Origin: Haloarcula laminariae
GTDB taxonomy: Archaea > Halobacteriota > Halobacteria > Halobacteriales > Haloarculaceae
Direction of reading: 5' to 3'
Length of the DNA stretch: 64,000 nucleotides
Assembly (NCBI RefSeq): GCF_025457605.1
Contig: NZ_JAMZFY010000001.1
Coordinates: forward strand, 248,001-312,000
The notes under the pieces were generated by a model. It worked only from the letters and a program-made list of their open reading frames with translations, had not been told where the DNA came from and searched no databases. The position numbers and the translations under genes are program-made. Positions 57,074 through 64,000 of this stretch are shown here, piece by piece. Position 1 is the stretch's first letter. Each line of letters opens with the position of its first letter.

Positions 57074-58339
57074 ATGAGCGACGAACAACACCAGAACCTG
57101 GCCATCATCGGCCACGTCGACCACGGGAAGAGCACGCTCGTCGGCCGACTCCTGTACGAGACAGGATCGGTACCGGAGCACGTCATCGAACAGCACAAAG
57201 AAGAGGCCGAGGAGAAGGGCAAGGGCGGCTTCGAGTTCGCCTACGTCATGGACAACCTCGCCGAAGAGCGAGAGCGTGGTGTCACCATCGACATCGCCCA
57301 CCAGGAGTTCAGCACGGACGAGTACGACTTCACCATCGTCGACTGTCCCGGCCACCGCGACTTCGTGAAGAACATGATCACGGGCGCGAGCCAGGCCGAC
57401 AACGCTGTCCTCGTCGTCGCCGCCGACGACGGTGTCCAGCCGCAGACCCAGGAACACGTCTTCCTGGCCCGAACGCTCGGCATCGGCGAGCTCATCGTCG
57501 GCGTCAACAAGATGGACCTCGTCGACTACAACGAGTCCGACTACAAGCAGGTCGTCGAAGAGGTCAAGGACCTGCTCAACCAGGTCCGCTTCGACACCGA
57601 GGACGCCTCGTTCATCCCCATCTCGGCCTTCGAGGGCGACAACATCGCCTCCGAGTCCGAGAACACGGACTGGTACGACGGCGACATCCTGCTCGAAGCA
57701 CTGAACAACCTGCCGGCCCCGGAGCCGCCGACGGACGCGCCGCTCCGACTGCCGATCCAGGACGTCTACACCATCTCCGGCATCGGGACCGTCCCCGTCG
57801 GCCGCGTCGAGACGGGTATCCTCAACACCGGCGACAACGTCAGCTTCCAGCCTTCGGACGTCGCCGGCGAGGTCAAGACTGTCGAGATGCACCACGAGGA
57901 AGTCCCCAAGGCCGAGCCCGGTGACAACGTCGGGTTCAACGTCCGTGGCGTCGGCAAGGACGACATCCGCCGCGGCGACGTCTGTGGCCCCGCCGACGAC
58001 CCGCCGTCGGTCGCCGAGACGTTCCAGGCCCAGATCGTCGTGATGCAGCACCCGTCCGTCATCACCGAGGGTTACACGCCGGTCTTCCACGCTCACACCG
58101 CACAGGTCGCCTGTACGGTCGAGTCCATCGACAAGAAGATCGACCCCTCCTCCGGCGAGGTCGCCGAGGAGAACCCGGACTTCATCCAGAACGGCGACGC
58201 CGCCGTCGTGACGGTCCGACCCCAGAAACCCCTCAGCATCGAGCCGTCCTCCGAGATCCCGGAGCTTGGCTCGTTCGCAATCCGGGACATGGGTCAGACC
58301 ATCGCAGCTGGGAAAGTCCTCAGCGTCAACGAGCGATAA
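57074..58339 (+). CDS. tuf: Elongation factor 1-alpha
   Basis: The 421-aa GTPase starts [36 protein letters not shown] and has G1 GHVDHGKS, G3 DCPGHRDF and G4 NKMD, followed by two beta-barrel domains ending [13 protein letters not shown]. It delivers aminoacyl-tRNA. It is followed after three bases by rps10, a linkage usual in archaea. Confidence 0.98.
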   Translation: MSDEQHQNLAIIGHVDHGKSTLVGRLLYETGSVPEHVIEQHKEEAEEKGKGGFEFAYVMDNLAEERERGVTIDIAHQEFSTDEYDFTIVDCPGHRDFVKNMITGASQADNAVLVVAADDGVQPQTQEHVFLARTLGIGELIVGVNKMDLVDYNESDYKQVVEEVKDLLNQVRFDTEDASFIPISAFEGDNIASESENTDWYDGDILLEALNNLPAPEPPTDAPLRLPIQDVYTISGIGTVPVGRVETGILNTGDNVSFQPSDVAGEVKTVEMHHEEVPKAEPGDNVGFNVRGVGKDDIRRGDVCGPADDPPSVAETFQAQIVVMQHPSVITEGYTPVFHAHTAQVACTVESIDKKIDPSSGEVAEENPDFIQNGDAAVVTVRPQKPLSIEPSSEIPELGSFAIRDMGQTIAAGKVLSVNER

Positions 58340-58342
58340 CAC

Positions 58343-58654
58343 ATGTCCCAGCAGGCACGCGTTCGGCTCGCGGGCACCAGCCCCGAGGACCTCGACAACA
58401 TCTGCGCCGACGTGCGGGAGATCGCCGAGAAGACGGGGGTCGAGCTGTCCGGTCCCGTCCCGCTCCCCACGAAGACGCTCGAAGTCCCTACCCGCAAGTC
58501 CCCCGACGGTGAGGGGACCGCGACGTGGGAACACTGGGAGATGCGCGTCCACAAGCGGCTCATCGATATCGATGCCGACGAACGGGCCCTGCGCCAGCTG
58601 ATGCGCATCCAGGTGCCCAACGACGTCTCCATCGAGATCGTCCTCGAGGACTGA
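58343..58654 (+). CDS. rps10: Ribosomal protein S10 (uS10)
   Basis: The 103-aa protein [58 protein letters not shown] with [15 protein letters not shown] is a typical archaeal S10. It ends IEIVLED. Co-transcribed with tuf. Confidence 0.98.
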   Translation: MSQQARVRLAGTSPEDLDNICADVREIAEKTGVELSGPVPLPTKTLEVPTRKSPDGEGTATWEHWEMRVHKRLIDIDADERALRQLMRIQVPNDVSIEIVLED

Positions 58655-58700
58655 GCGAAGCGCCAGCTTCGCGACTCGGGAGCGGAACTACCGGTTCCGC
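58655..58700. terminator. Two tandem hairpins after rps10
   Basis: GCGAAGC (58655-58661) / GCTTCGC (58666-58672) and GCGGAAC (58682-58688) / GTTCCGC (58694-58700), separated by gactcggga. The first overlaps the rps10 stop region. The second stem has the same arm sequence as the second hairpin after EF-2. Confidence 0.55.
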
Positions 58701-58812
58701 GAACCGCACCCGAATCGCTGGCCGGGACACACTCCACACTCCGTGTGCATCGCTATCGAAGAGCGCCCTCACGCGCAGGGTTTTTATCACCCCGCGTTCG
58801 AGAGGCACGTGC

Positions 58813-58884
58813 GGGCTCGTAGATCAGTGGCAGATCGCTTCCTTCGCAAGGAAGAGGCCCCGGGTTCAAATCCCGGCGAGTCCA
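58813..58884 (+). tRNA. tRNA-Ala (CGC)
   Basis: Acceptor GGGCTCG/CGAGTCC, anticodon stem CTTCC/GGAAG with loop TTCGCAA (CGC), T arm CGGGTTCAAATCCCG and discriminator A. No CCA is encoded. An integrated element appears to begin at its 3' end. Confidence 0.93.
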
Positions 58885-59060
58885 TGGCGTTTTCGGACGG
58901 TCTCGAAGGTCCAAAATTCACTACGCTCACACCCACCAGACACGTCTTTCTCCCTAACGTGTTCGAAAAGAACGGGTCATCCTGAGCGAATTATTTACTC
59001 CGCGGGATTCGCCCCGCTGCTGTCCCCGACTTCTGCGAAGGAAAACGGGGGTGTTCGGCC

Positions 59061-59618
59061 ATGAGCGGTGTCACTCGTGGTGCCTGGACACCGAGCGACG
59101 ATCTCCCCCAGCATATCGGTGGACCACCGACGCTGTCCATGCCCGACGACTGGACGCTTTCGACGGCGTGGAAGCGCGCACAGACCGAGGCCGACCGCGG
59201 TGGTCCCGTGAACGACGCCGAGCGTATCGTGAACCTCTCCGACGGCGAGGAGATGCACCGCTGTCTGTGGGCGCTCCAGGGCCGTACACTGGTCGCCTAC
59301 TGCGACTGTCATGGTCACAGCTATCACGACGGCTGGTGCGCTCACCTCGCCTCGCTCTGGTGGCAGTGGATTCGTGGCTGCATCGTCGTGAGTCACCTGA
59401 ACACCGGCCGCGAGTACTCCACCCCGCCGGCGTGGCTCCAGCTCGACGACGACCCGACCCGCTACGACGAACTCACCCCCGCCGTACTCGATGCGTTCCT
59501 GACTTGCCGGCTCGGGAGCCTCGGCGTTCGGGAGTACGCGCGCCAGAGTGGACGGTCGCCCGGTACCGTCGGGAACCTTCTGGCTGACGCTCCGGAAACG
59601 GCGGAGGCACACCGATGA
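59061..59618 (+). CDS. SWIM zinc-finger protein
   Basis: The 185-aa protein has a SWIM finger CDC-x9-C-x-H with ligands Cys81, Cys83, Cys93 and His95 (in YCDCHGHSYHDGWCAHL). It ends with an HTH-like LGVREYARQSGRSPGTVGNLLADA helix pair. SWIM fingers bind DNA or proteins; in element operons they may be regulators. It is the first gene of a 7-gene operon, with a TATA-like ttattta (58991-58997) about 65 bp upstream. Its stop overlaps the next start (ATGA). Confidence 0.75.
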   Translation: MSGVTRGAWTPSDDLPQHIGGPPTLSMPDDWTLSTAWKRAQTEADRGGPVNDAERIVNLSDGEEMHRCLWALQGRTLVAYCDCHGHSYHDGWCAHLASLWWQWIRGCIVVSHLNTGREYSTPPAWLQLDDDPTRYDELTPAVLDAFLTCRLGSLGVREYARQSGRSPGTVGNLLADAPETAEAHR

Positions 59619-59791
59619 CGGGGAACCCCCCACACCCCTCAGAGGAGAGTAGCGGGGGGGTGTCCGCCACCATACCATCCAGTCGAAATGACCCCATCTT
59701 TTCACACCCCCGGATGCGGGGCGACCCAACCCCCGTTTCAGGTGCGTCCGCACACCCCCGCCAATCTGCGGACACGGAGGTTAACAGATGA
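59615..59791 (+). CDS. 58-aa Pro/Ser-rich operon protein
   Basis: This ORF (MTGNPPHPSEESSGGVSATIPSSR to SADTEVNR) starts in the ATGA overlap with the SWIM gene stop and ends in an ATGA overlap with the next gene start. Both boundaries match the coupling seen across the whole operon, which makes a real gene likely even though the protein is low-complexity, rich in proline, serine and histidine, and lacks any recognised domain. It may be disordered. Confidence 0.6.
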   Translation: MTGNPPHPSEESSGGVSATIPSSRNDPIFSHPRMRGDPTPVSGASAHPRQSADTEVNR

Positions 59792-60225
59792 GTGGGACTC
59801 GACTCCCCGGCGACTCGGAGAGTAACGACCGCCACAAATCGAACTATCGAGTCGAAGCCCGGATAAAAAGCGCTGAACTCCAAGAGCGAACCGAGCAGTA
59901 CATCGAGAACCACGGCGAGAACAAGAGCGACCTCGTACGGAACGCGCTAGACGAGTACCTGCCCGACGCTGGACACACTCCCTACGTCGTCCCACAGGAC
60001 CCCAAGCTGTCGAGAGCCTATCTCTCCCTCGCCTGTGAGCAGAAGCGAATCATCTCTATCGAGGAAGCGAAAGACGAGCTCTCAGAAAGCACGTTCCCAA
60101 GCACCGGAAAGGAAGTTATTGAGGATGGGATACTCCGTCCCCTCGGAGACACACCATTTGTCGCTGTTCAGTGGGGTCGTATCGCTGTCCATCCGCTCAC
60201 TCGAAAGGAGGAGGTAGATGACTAA
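59788..60225 (+). CDS. RHH-like DNA-binding protein
   Basis: The 145-aa protein has an N-terminal ribbon-helix-helix-like segment: KSNYRVEARIKSAELQERTEQYIENHGENKSDLVRNALDEYL (residues 16-58), a strand followed by two helices with a DLVRNAL turn. The C-terminal half (LSRAYLSLACEQKRIISIEEAKDELS and FVAVQWGRIAVHPL) is not recognised. It is a probable repressor of the element. The next gene starts directly after its TAA. Confidence 0.65.
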   Translation: MSGTRLPGDSESNDRHKSNYRVEARIKSAELQERTEQYIENHGENKSDLVRNALDEYLPDAGHTPYVVPQDPKLSRAYLSLACEQKRIISIEEAKDELSESTFPSTGKEVIEDGILRPLGDTPFVAVQWGRIAVHPLTRKEEVDD

Positions 60226-61011
60226 ATGACCAGGACTGAGCGAAAGGTACTCGACCTCTACGCTGGTCTCGGCGGCTGGAGTCAGGCGTTTCGCGGCCAT
60301 CCCAACTGGCAGGTGACGGCAGTCGATTTCTCGGAGGTCTTCGAGCGAAAGCTCTGGCTCGATGACTGGGGATTCCGGACACTGACGGTCGAGTCTCACA
60401 TTCAGCAGGATATCCAAGCCGATATCCGGACGCTTTCGTGGGAGGACATCGGCACCGACTACGACGTTATTCTCGCTGGGCCAGACTGCCGCGGCTTCAC
60501 GATGATGAACGTCGGGGACAACTGGATTGACGGAGAGATTCCAGACAGCGAGGCTGCTCGTTCGTCGCTTGAACTCCTGTTCAAGACCTTCGAACTCATT
60601 GAGACTATCGCACCGGACTACTACGTCATCGAGAACCCGACTGGGATGGCCGGCGACTACTTGCGCGCCTTCGCTGAGCAGGTCGATATCGTCCACCAAT
60701 GCCAGTACGGCAAGAAGTGGCAGAAGCCGACGTATCTCGCCCATAACATCCCCAGGTTCGACACGCGACGCTGTTCACGCGGTGCAGACTGCCACGTTTC
60801 GGCGTCTCGGTCGGCAGACGCCGGGACGCAGGCCGCGAATATCGCCTCTGCAGACCGTGCCTGTATCCCGCGTGGCCTCTCCGAAGCTGTTCGCAACAGT
60901 ATCGAGGACGCTTACGCTGGACACACTGAACAACAGACCTTGGTAGCAGTCGCTGACGGGGGAAACAACCATTCTGGAGACACGGCGACTGACCACTCGG
61001 AGGGGCTGTAA
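60226..61011 (+). CDS. C5-cytosine methyltransferase-like protein
   Basis: The 261-aa protein has SAM motif I VLDLYAGLGGWSQAF (8-22), a catalytic-type loop AGPDCRGFT with Cys88 (usual form PPCQGFS) and ENPTG (136-140, usual form ENV). The order and spacing match C5-cytosine DNA methyltransferases of phage type, but the target-recognition part is short and the last 60 residues are unlike the family. It could protect the element DNA from host restriction or be a regulatory methylase. The catalytic loop change from PPC to PDC makes activity uncertain. Confidence 0.7.
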   Translation: MTRTERKVLDLYAGLGGWSQAFRGHPNWQVTAVDFSEVFERKLWLDDWGFRTLTVESHIQQDIQADIRTLSWEDIGTDYDVILAGPDCRGFTMMNVGDNWIDGEIPDSEAARSSLELLFKTFELIETIAPDYYVIENPTGMAGDYLRAFAEQVDIVHQCQYGKKWQKPTYLAHNIPRFDTRRCSRGADCHVSASRSADAGTQAANIASADRACIPRGLSEAVRNSIEDAYAGHTEQQTLVAVADGGNNHSGDTATDHSEGL

Positions 61012-61199
61012 TGAACGACCGAGTGAGCCCGGCCGACGCCCGTAAGCCGGACTCTGAGGAGCCCTATCGGTACGTCTGTCCGGAGTGTGGCCGACAGGTG
61101 CAGGGCCACGAGCGGAGTACAAACTACTACTGCGACGATTGCGGGGCCTTCGACCGCGACGAACTCATAGACCAGAAGCGACACGGAAGCGACCGATGA
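61011..61199 (+). CDS. 62-aa zinc-ribbon protein
   Basis: The protein has CPECGRQV and a second pair CDDCGAFDRDELIDQKRH, a classical zinc ribbon with a basic tail. It starts in TAATG overlap with the methyltransferase stop and ends in ATGA overlap with the next gene, so it is well supported as part of the operon. The function is unknown. Confidence 0.75.
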   Translation: MNDRVSPADARKPDSEEPYRYVCPECGRQVQGHERSTNYYCDDCGAFDRDELIDQKRHGSDR

Positions 61200-61348
61200 A
61201 ACTCCCAGACGCTTTAGTCTACTACGGTGGCGGTATCGCCGCGGGCGCGCTGCTCCGAACATCTCTCGGATGGACGCATACCGAAGTAGGTGCTGTGTCG
61301 GCGCTCGCTATTGCTTTGGGCGTCGTTACGGGAGCGATAGACCGATGA
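61196..61348 (+). CDS. 50-aa membrane mini-protein
   Basis: MKLPDALVYYGGGIAAGALLRTSL is followed by a second hydrophobic segment EVGAVSALAIALGVVTGAI, so the peptide likely forms a two-helix hairpin. Both ends overlap neighbours as ATGA. It may be a holin-like, antitoxin-type or envelope protein; no function is shown. Confidence 0.65.
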   Translation: MKLPDALVYYGGGIAAGALLRTSLGWTHTEVGAVSALAIALGVVTGAIDR

Positions 61349-61452
61349 CTGTCTCGCCGGAGTGGTTAGTATCGGTCGCGGCGCTTCTGTATGTGTGGTC
61401 TCAGGGAGCCCACAAGGAGCGTCTGTCCAACTCCGACGACGAAAGTCAGTAA
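61345..61452 (+). CDS. 35-aa single-pass peptide, last gene of operon
   Basis: MTVSPEWLVSVAALLYVWSQGAHKERLSNSDDESQ has one hydrophobic helix (residues 6-19) and a charged tail. Its ATG overlaps the stop of the previous gene (ATGA). No gene follows on this strand; 116 bp remain before the opposing nuclease gene. Confidence 0.55.
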   Translation: MTVSPEWLVSVAALLYVWSQGAHKERLSNSDDESQ

Positions 61453-61568
61453 CCCGCCCCGAACCTTTTTCTAGCGACTCACATATCCTCAGGTACGGAC
61501 ACCGGCCCCGCGTCTTGACTGCGTGGGGTTTCTCGGTGTCTGTCGTTTGAAACCGGCCAGCGGGAGCT

Positions 61569-61946
61569 CTAGAACACGTCGTCGATCTGCAGTCGGGCTT
61601 TCTCGCTCTGGCGCTGTTGGTGATTTGTCGGGCTCCACGTCGAGAGGGGCAGTTCGCTGGGTCGCTTCAGTAGCGTTTTGAGTAGCCGTATGCCCGTCCC
61701 GTGGGGCCGATAGACACCGAGAGCGTAGTATCCCCCCTTCTGGCGTAGAACCCGATGGTACTTTTTGTATATCTGGAAATAGCCGGTAGAAACCATACAG
61801 GACTTGATTTCTACCGGAACACCGTTCTGAAACTCGGCATCTTTCCAACTGGCGTGGGTCCCCTCGATTTCGAGCCCGTACTCCTCGGCTATCTTTTTCT
61901 CTGCCCGGCTTCCGTATCGTGCCGCTTTCTTACTGCGATTTTTCAT
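61569..61946 (-). CDS. PD-(D/E)XK nuclease-like protein
   Basis: The 125-aa protein has YGSRAEKKIAEEYGLE, then WKDAEFQNGVPVEIKSCM, matching the nuclease pattern E...D-x(8)-ExK found in Hjc-type resolvases and related enzymes. A basic C-terminal tail could bind DNA. It is on the strand opposite to the methyltransferase operon, and its start follows an inverted repeat with TATA core at 61996-62017. It may cut or resolve element DNA. The role is inferred. Confidence 0.7.
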   Translation of the reverse strand: MKNRSKKAARYGSRAEKKIAEEYGLEIEGTHASWKDAEFQNGVPVEIKSCMVSTGYFQIYKKYHRVLRQKGGYYALGVYRPHGTGIRLLKTLLKRPSELPLSTWSPTNHQQRQSEKARLQIDDVF

Positions 61947-61995
61947 TTTTTCGTCGTCTCACATTCTGTTGCTTTGCTCCCGACACTTCGCGCAC

Positions 61996-62017
61996 GCGAT
62001 TGATATATCTCAATCGC
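61996..62017 (-). promoter_or_regulatory. Palindromic operator over a TATA-like core
   Basis: Arms GCGATTGA (61996-62003) and TCAATCGC (62010-62017) are perfect complements, with TATATC between. It sits 50-71 bp before the nuclease start, in the only gap between minus-strand genes. A repressor such as the RHH-like protein could bind it. Confidence 0.55.
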
Positions 62018-62127
62018 CTCCGTTTATGCCAAGTCATGTCATACCAAACTATCGTCTGTCCCTGCGGTCCTTCCTCTATACACAAGTGGGGGTCCGTGGT
62101 GGTTGGGACTCGGCCATCGCCGCGCCG

Positions 62128-63333
62128 TCACCCAATTGCCTCCGTCACGTTCCCAACTACCTCGCCGTGTTGGCCGCCGTCGTACTCGTTCCATCTCTGG
62201 CGGCACCACTCGGCGCTAAAGAGCCCATCGAGGCGTCTGTCGGCTATCTTCTCGAACGACAGCGGTTGGCCGCTCCCAGTTCTCTCGTTGATTACCGTCC
62301 AGATCGCCATCTCCCGATAAGCCTCCTCTCTGGCTATGTGGCCGTCGCTATCGGCTGATTCCTCGTTTGCGTCGTCCGACCAACTCCACGGCGCGGGGTC
62401 CTTGTCGTTGGGGGACCACTTCGAATCAGGCCAGCCCGTGATTTCGGGCGTGATAGGGTCCTTACCCTTCCGATTCTTCACTGTGTTGTAGAACCGGGCT
62501 TGTTTCTTCGATTCTTTCTCAAGAACCGTACACAGTAGCCGAATCGAGGGGTGAACGTCCTTCCCGTCGTGGCCGATTATGATGAGTGCCCCGCCGTACT
62601 TCCGAATCTTGTAGACGAGAGTAGCGAGCTTGGTAGACGCCTCGTAGCCGTCTTTCCCGCCACTGGCTTGGCTCGAAGCCTCGTCGAAGAGGAACAGGAA
62701 CGGAGTAACGTTCTCATCGAGAACATCGCTCATCTTCTCCTCGAACCGCGCTTGCAGCGCCGGCCAGCTTCCGACGTAGATACAGGCGTCTACCTGCTCG
62801 GCCAGCGAGCGGATGTTAGTCAACACGCGGGCGTCCGTGTGCCCCTCCTCTCGCCGCTCCTGTAGCCAGTGGCGGGCGACGAGACACCCCGCAGAGGTCT
62901 TCCCCGTGCCGGGCTCTCCAAACTCGTACAGGCGTAGATGCTGCTCTGTCGCTATCTCCCGAACCGTCTCTATGTCGTGCCAACCAGAGACGTCTACCTC
63001 GTCGTTCTGGCTACCGACGTGGGACCGCAGTGCTTGGCCGTCTCCCTCCTCGACGGCGTCGGCGAAGGCTTCACTGCTGTAGTACTCTCTGATGTCGTGA
63101 TACAGGTTCAGGTCCTCGACACTCGCCGGGGCGTCGTCCGCTAACCGCCCCTGTCGGTACTGGCGACGGTACGCCGCTCGCAGTTTCATGAGAGTTCGGC
63201 GGGCTCGGGTGTCCGTTACCTCGCCTGCCTCGTCCGACACAAACCGATTCTCCCGCCGATGTCGGCCGTCTTTCCAGTCCTTCGACTCACTGAACGCCCA
63301 TCCGTCTGAATCTTGCTCTCTGGTCATAGTCAC
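62128..63333 (-). CDS. P-loop ATPase of the element (pleolipovirus VP8-like or packaging)
   Basis: The 401-aa protein has Walker A GEPGTGKTSAG (near 140-150), a Walker B-like PFLFLFDEASS and a sensor-like GALIIIGHDG. It starts MTMTREQDSDGWAFSESKDWKDGRHRRENRF; the first 100 residues are basic and helical. Pleolipoviruses carry a conserved NTPase of about this size next to a membrane protein, and SH1-type viruses a packaging ATPase. I cannot decide between the two without a search. It follows the partial membrane protein by 7 bp on the same strand. Confidence 0.7.
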   Translation of the reverse strand: MTMTREQDSDGWAFSESKDWKDGRHRRENRFVSDEAGEVTDTRARRTLMKLRAAYRRQYRQGRLADDAPASVEDLNLYHDIREYYSSEAFADAVEEGDGQALRSHVGSQNDEVDVSGWHDIETVREIATEQHLRLYEFGEPGTGKTSAGCLVARHWLQERREEGHTDARVLTNIRSLAEQVDACIYVGSWPALQARFEEKMSDVLDENVTPFLFLFDEASSQASGGKDGYEASTKLATLVYKIRKYGGALIIIGHDGKDVHPSIRLLCTVLEKESKKQARFYNTVKNRKGKDPITPEITGWPDSKWSPNDKDPAPWSWSDDANEESADSDGHIAREEAYREMAIWTVINERTGSGQPLSFEKIADRRLDGLFSAEWCRQRWNEYDGGQHGEVVGNVTEAIG

Positions 63334-63340
63334 AGAAAAT

Positions 63341-64000
63341 TTAGTCGTCGTTTGCCAGTGGTTCGGCTGGCTCCTCGACGGGCTCGGGAATCCTCTCGGC
63401 GTCTAAATCCCCGAACTGCTCGCCTAGGACAGGCTCGGGTTCCGGCTGGTCTCCGGCGGGTCCGTCTGGTAGGTCCCCGATTTCCTCCTCTATCTCCTCT
63501 ATCAAGTCGATAGGCGACGTTCCAGGGACTAGCTGAGCCTCCTCCTGCTCCTCGGCTATCCGCATGAGTGTATCATCGTGAACCTGCGTCGTGAACCGCT
63601 GTAGGGTCGCTTTCAGGGACGCATACGCTTCTCGTACCTCGTGGTGGTGTTCGTAGTACTCGTCAACCCGCGACGAGTACCGGACAGCCTCGGCGGGCGT
63701 CATATCCTCTTTCTCGACTCCGCGAACCTCCAGCTCGTCTATCTCCTCGTAGTAGTTGTACCGGACGACGACGAAATCACAGACACCGTCGTCGGGTTGC
63801 AGTGGGTTCGATCCGACCACCTGCTTTCGCTCCCACAGCTCTGGCGGGACCTTCTGGACATCGTAAATCTCCGAGTCGCCGGGGTCGGTGATACCGACAT
63901 ACACCCAGTCCGGGGAATAGAGGTATTCAGCTATCCGTTTCTGCGCGTAGAAGGTCGGCAGGGCCAGCACACCCCACAGTGTCGCAAACGTTAGCTGTCG
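63341..64000 (-). CDS. Membrane-anchored protein, cut by window edge
   Basis: The frame is open to the right edge (RQLTFATLWGVLALPTFYAQKRIAEYLYSPDWVYVGI at the visible start), so the real start lies beyond 64000; a GTG at 63970 is in frame but would break a membrane helix (FATLWGVLALPTFYA). The visible part is about 219 residues: a helix, a beta part (VGITDPGDSEIYDVQKVPPELWERK), a coiled region, and a long acidic tail. It directly precedes the ATPase gene, as a pleolipovirus ORF7-like protein would, but this is an inference. Confidence 0.6.
   Translation of the reverse strand, partial: RQLTFATLWGVLALPTFYAQKRIAEYLYSPDWVYVGITDPGDSEIYDVQKVPPELWERKQVVGSNPLQPDDGVCDFVVVRYNYYEEIDELEVRGVEKEDMTPAEAVRYSSRVDEYYEHHHEVREAYASLKATLQRFTTQVHDDTLMRIAEEQEEAQLVPGTSPIDLIEEIEEEIGDLPDGPAGDQPEPEPVLGEQFGDLDAERIPEPVEEPAEPLANDD

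Larger units (their letters stand above)
58885..64000. mobile_element. Left part of a tRNA-Ala-integrated virus-like element
   Basis: Right after tRNA-Ala the gene style switches: small, closely overlapping genes of unknown function with AT-richer codons. They include a SWIM zinc finger, an RHH-like protein, a C5-methyltransferase-like protein, mini membrane proteins, a PD-(D/E)XK nuclease, a P-loop ATPase and a membrane protein. tRNA 3' ends are the usual integration sites of archaeal viruses and plasmids. No integrase or second copy of the tRNA-Ala 3' end is in the window, so the element must continue to the right. Confidence 0.75.

Noticed and set aside
62037-62320. A plus-strand start MSYQTIVCPCGPSSIHKW with a CPC motif just after the palindromic TATA element
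   Set aside because: It would run through the 3' end of the ATPase gene on the other strand and soon becomes Pro/Ser-rich nonsense. The minus-strand ATPase is better supported.

Overview
The window reads as chromosome of an extremely halophilic archaeon (class Halobacteria). The evidence is very GC-rich, acidic coding sequence, an RNA polymerase split into H-B''-B'-A'-A'' genes, archaeal EF-2, EF-1A, S12, S7 and S10, coenzyme F420 genes in a non-methanogen setting, leaderless TATA-type promoters, and several families known mainly from haloarchaea. A Haloarculaceae-like host is a guess from gene content, not a demonstration.

Layout. 1-9 kb: the 5' part of a MalA-like alpha-amylase, a SAM methyltransferase, a lipoprotein, an orphan DNA methylase, tRNA-Phe and tRNA-Val with odd T-arm palindromes beside them, a DUF192 protein, an ABC exporter, an NAD-binding protein and riboflavin synthase. 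9-18 kb: a PrsW-type protease, PdxT, HisE, membrane proteins, and a type IV pilus-like operon (ATPase, platform, pilin-like Ig protein). 18-28 kb: AIM24, PPK1 with a coupled phosphatase, an ASCH protein, a NOG1-type GTPase, SIMPL, DUF389, EngB, a site-2 protease and SUI1/aIF1. 28-36 kb: a MoxR-DUF58-transglutaminase operon, the F420 pair mer-cofE, a phosphodiesterase and an HTH regulator. 36-37.6 kb: an AT-rich PD-(D/E)XK gene between hairpins that share the same loop, a duplicated tRNA-Asp 3' end, and tRNA-Asp. 37.6-47 kb: the RNA polymerase / NusA-like / rps12 / rps7 cluster. 47-49 kb: a BioY-BioM-BioN biotin ECF transporter. 49-58.9 kb: DUF5781, EF-2, an ABC-2 exporter with a surface partner, ACT plus homoserine dehydrogenase, EF-1A, S10 and tRNA-Ala.

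From 58.9 kb to the end the character changes. Directly after the 3' end of tRNA-Ala there is a tight operon of small genes overlapping at ATGA or TAATG: SWIM zinc finger, a 58-aa ORF, RHH-like, C5-methyltransferase-like, zinc ribbon and two mini membrane proteins. It is followed by opposite-strand genes for a PD-(D/E)XK nuclease, a P-loop ATPase and a membrane protein cut by the window edge. This looks like the left part of a tRNA-integrated provirus or plasmid-virus (pleolipovirus-like is my best guess). Its integrase and right attachment site would lie outside the window.

The most unusual non-coding signal is a family of palindromes with cores related to GAGCGAAGCGAG. They occur next to two tRNA genes, where they are fused to copies of the tRNA 3' ends, and also in frame inside riboflavin synthase. 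Tandem GC hairpins close several highly expressed genes.
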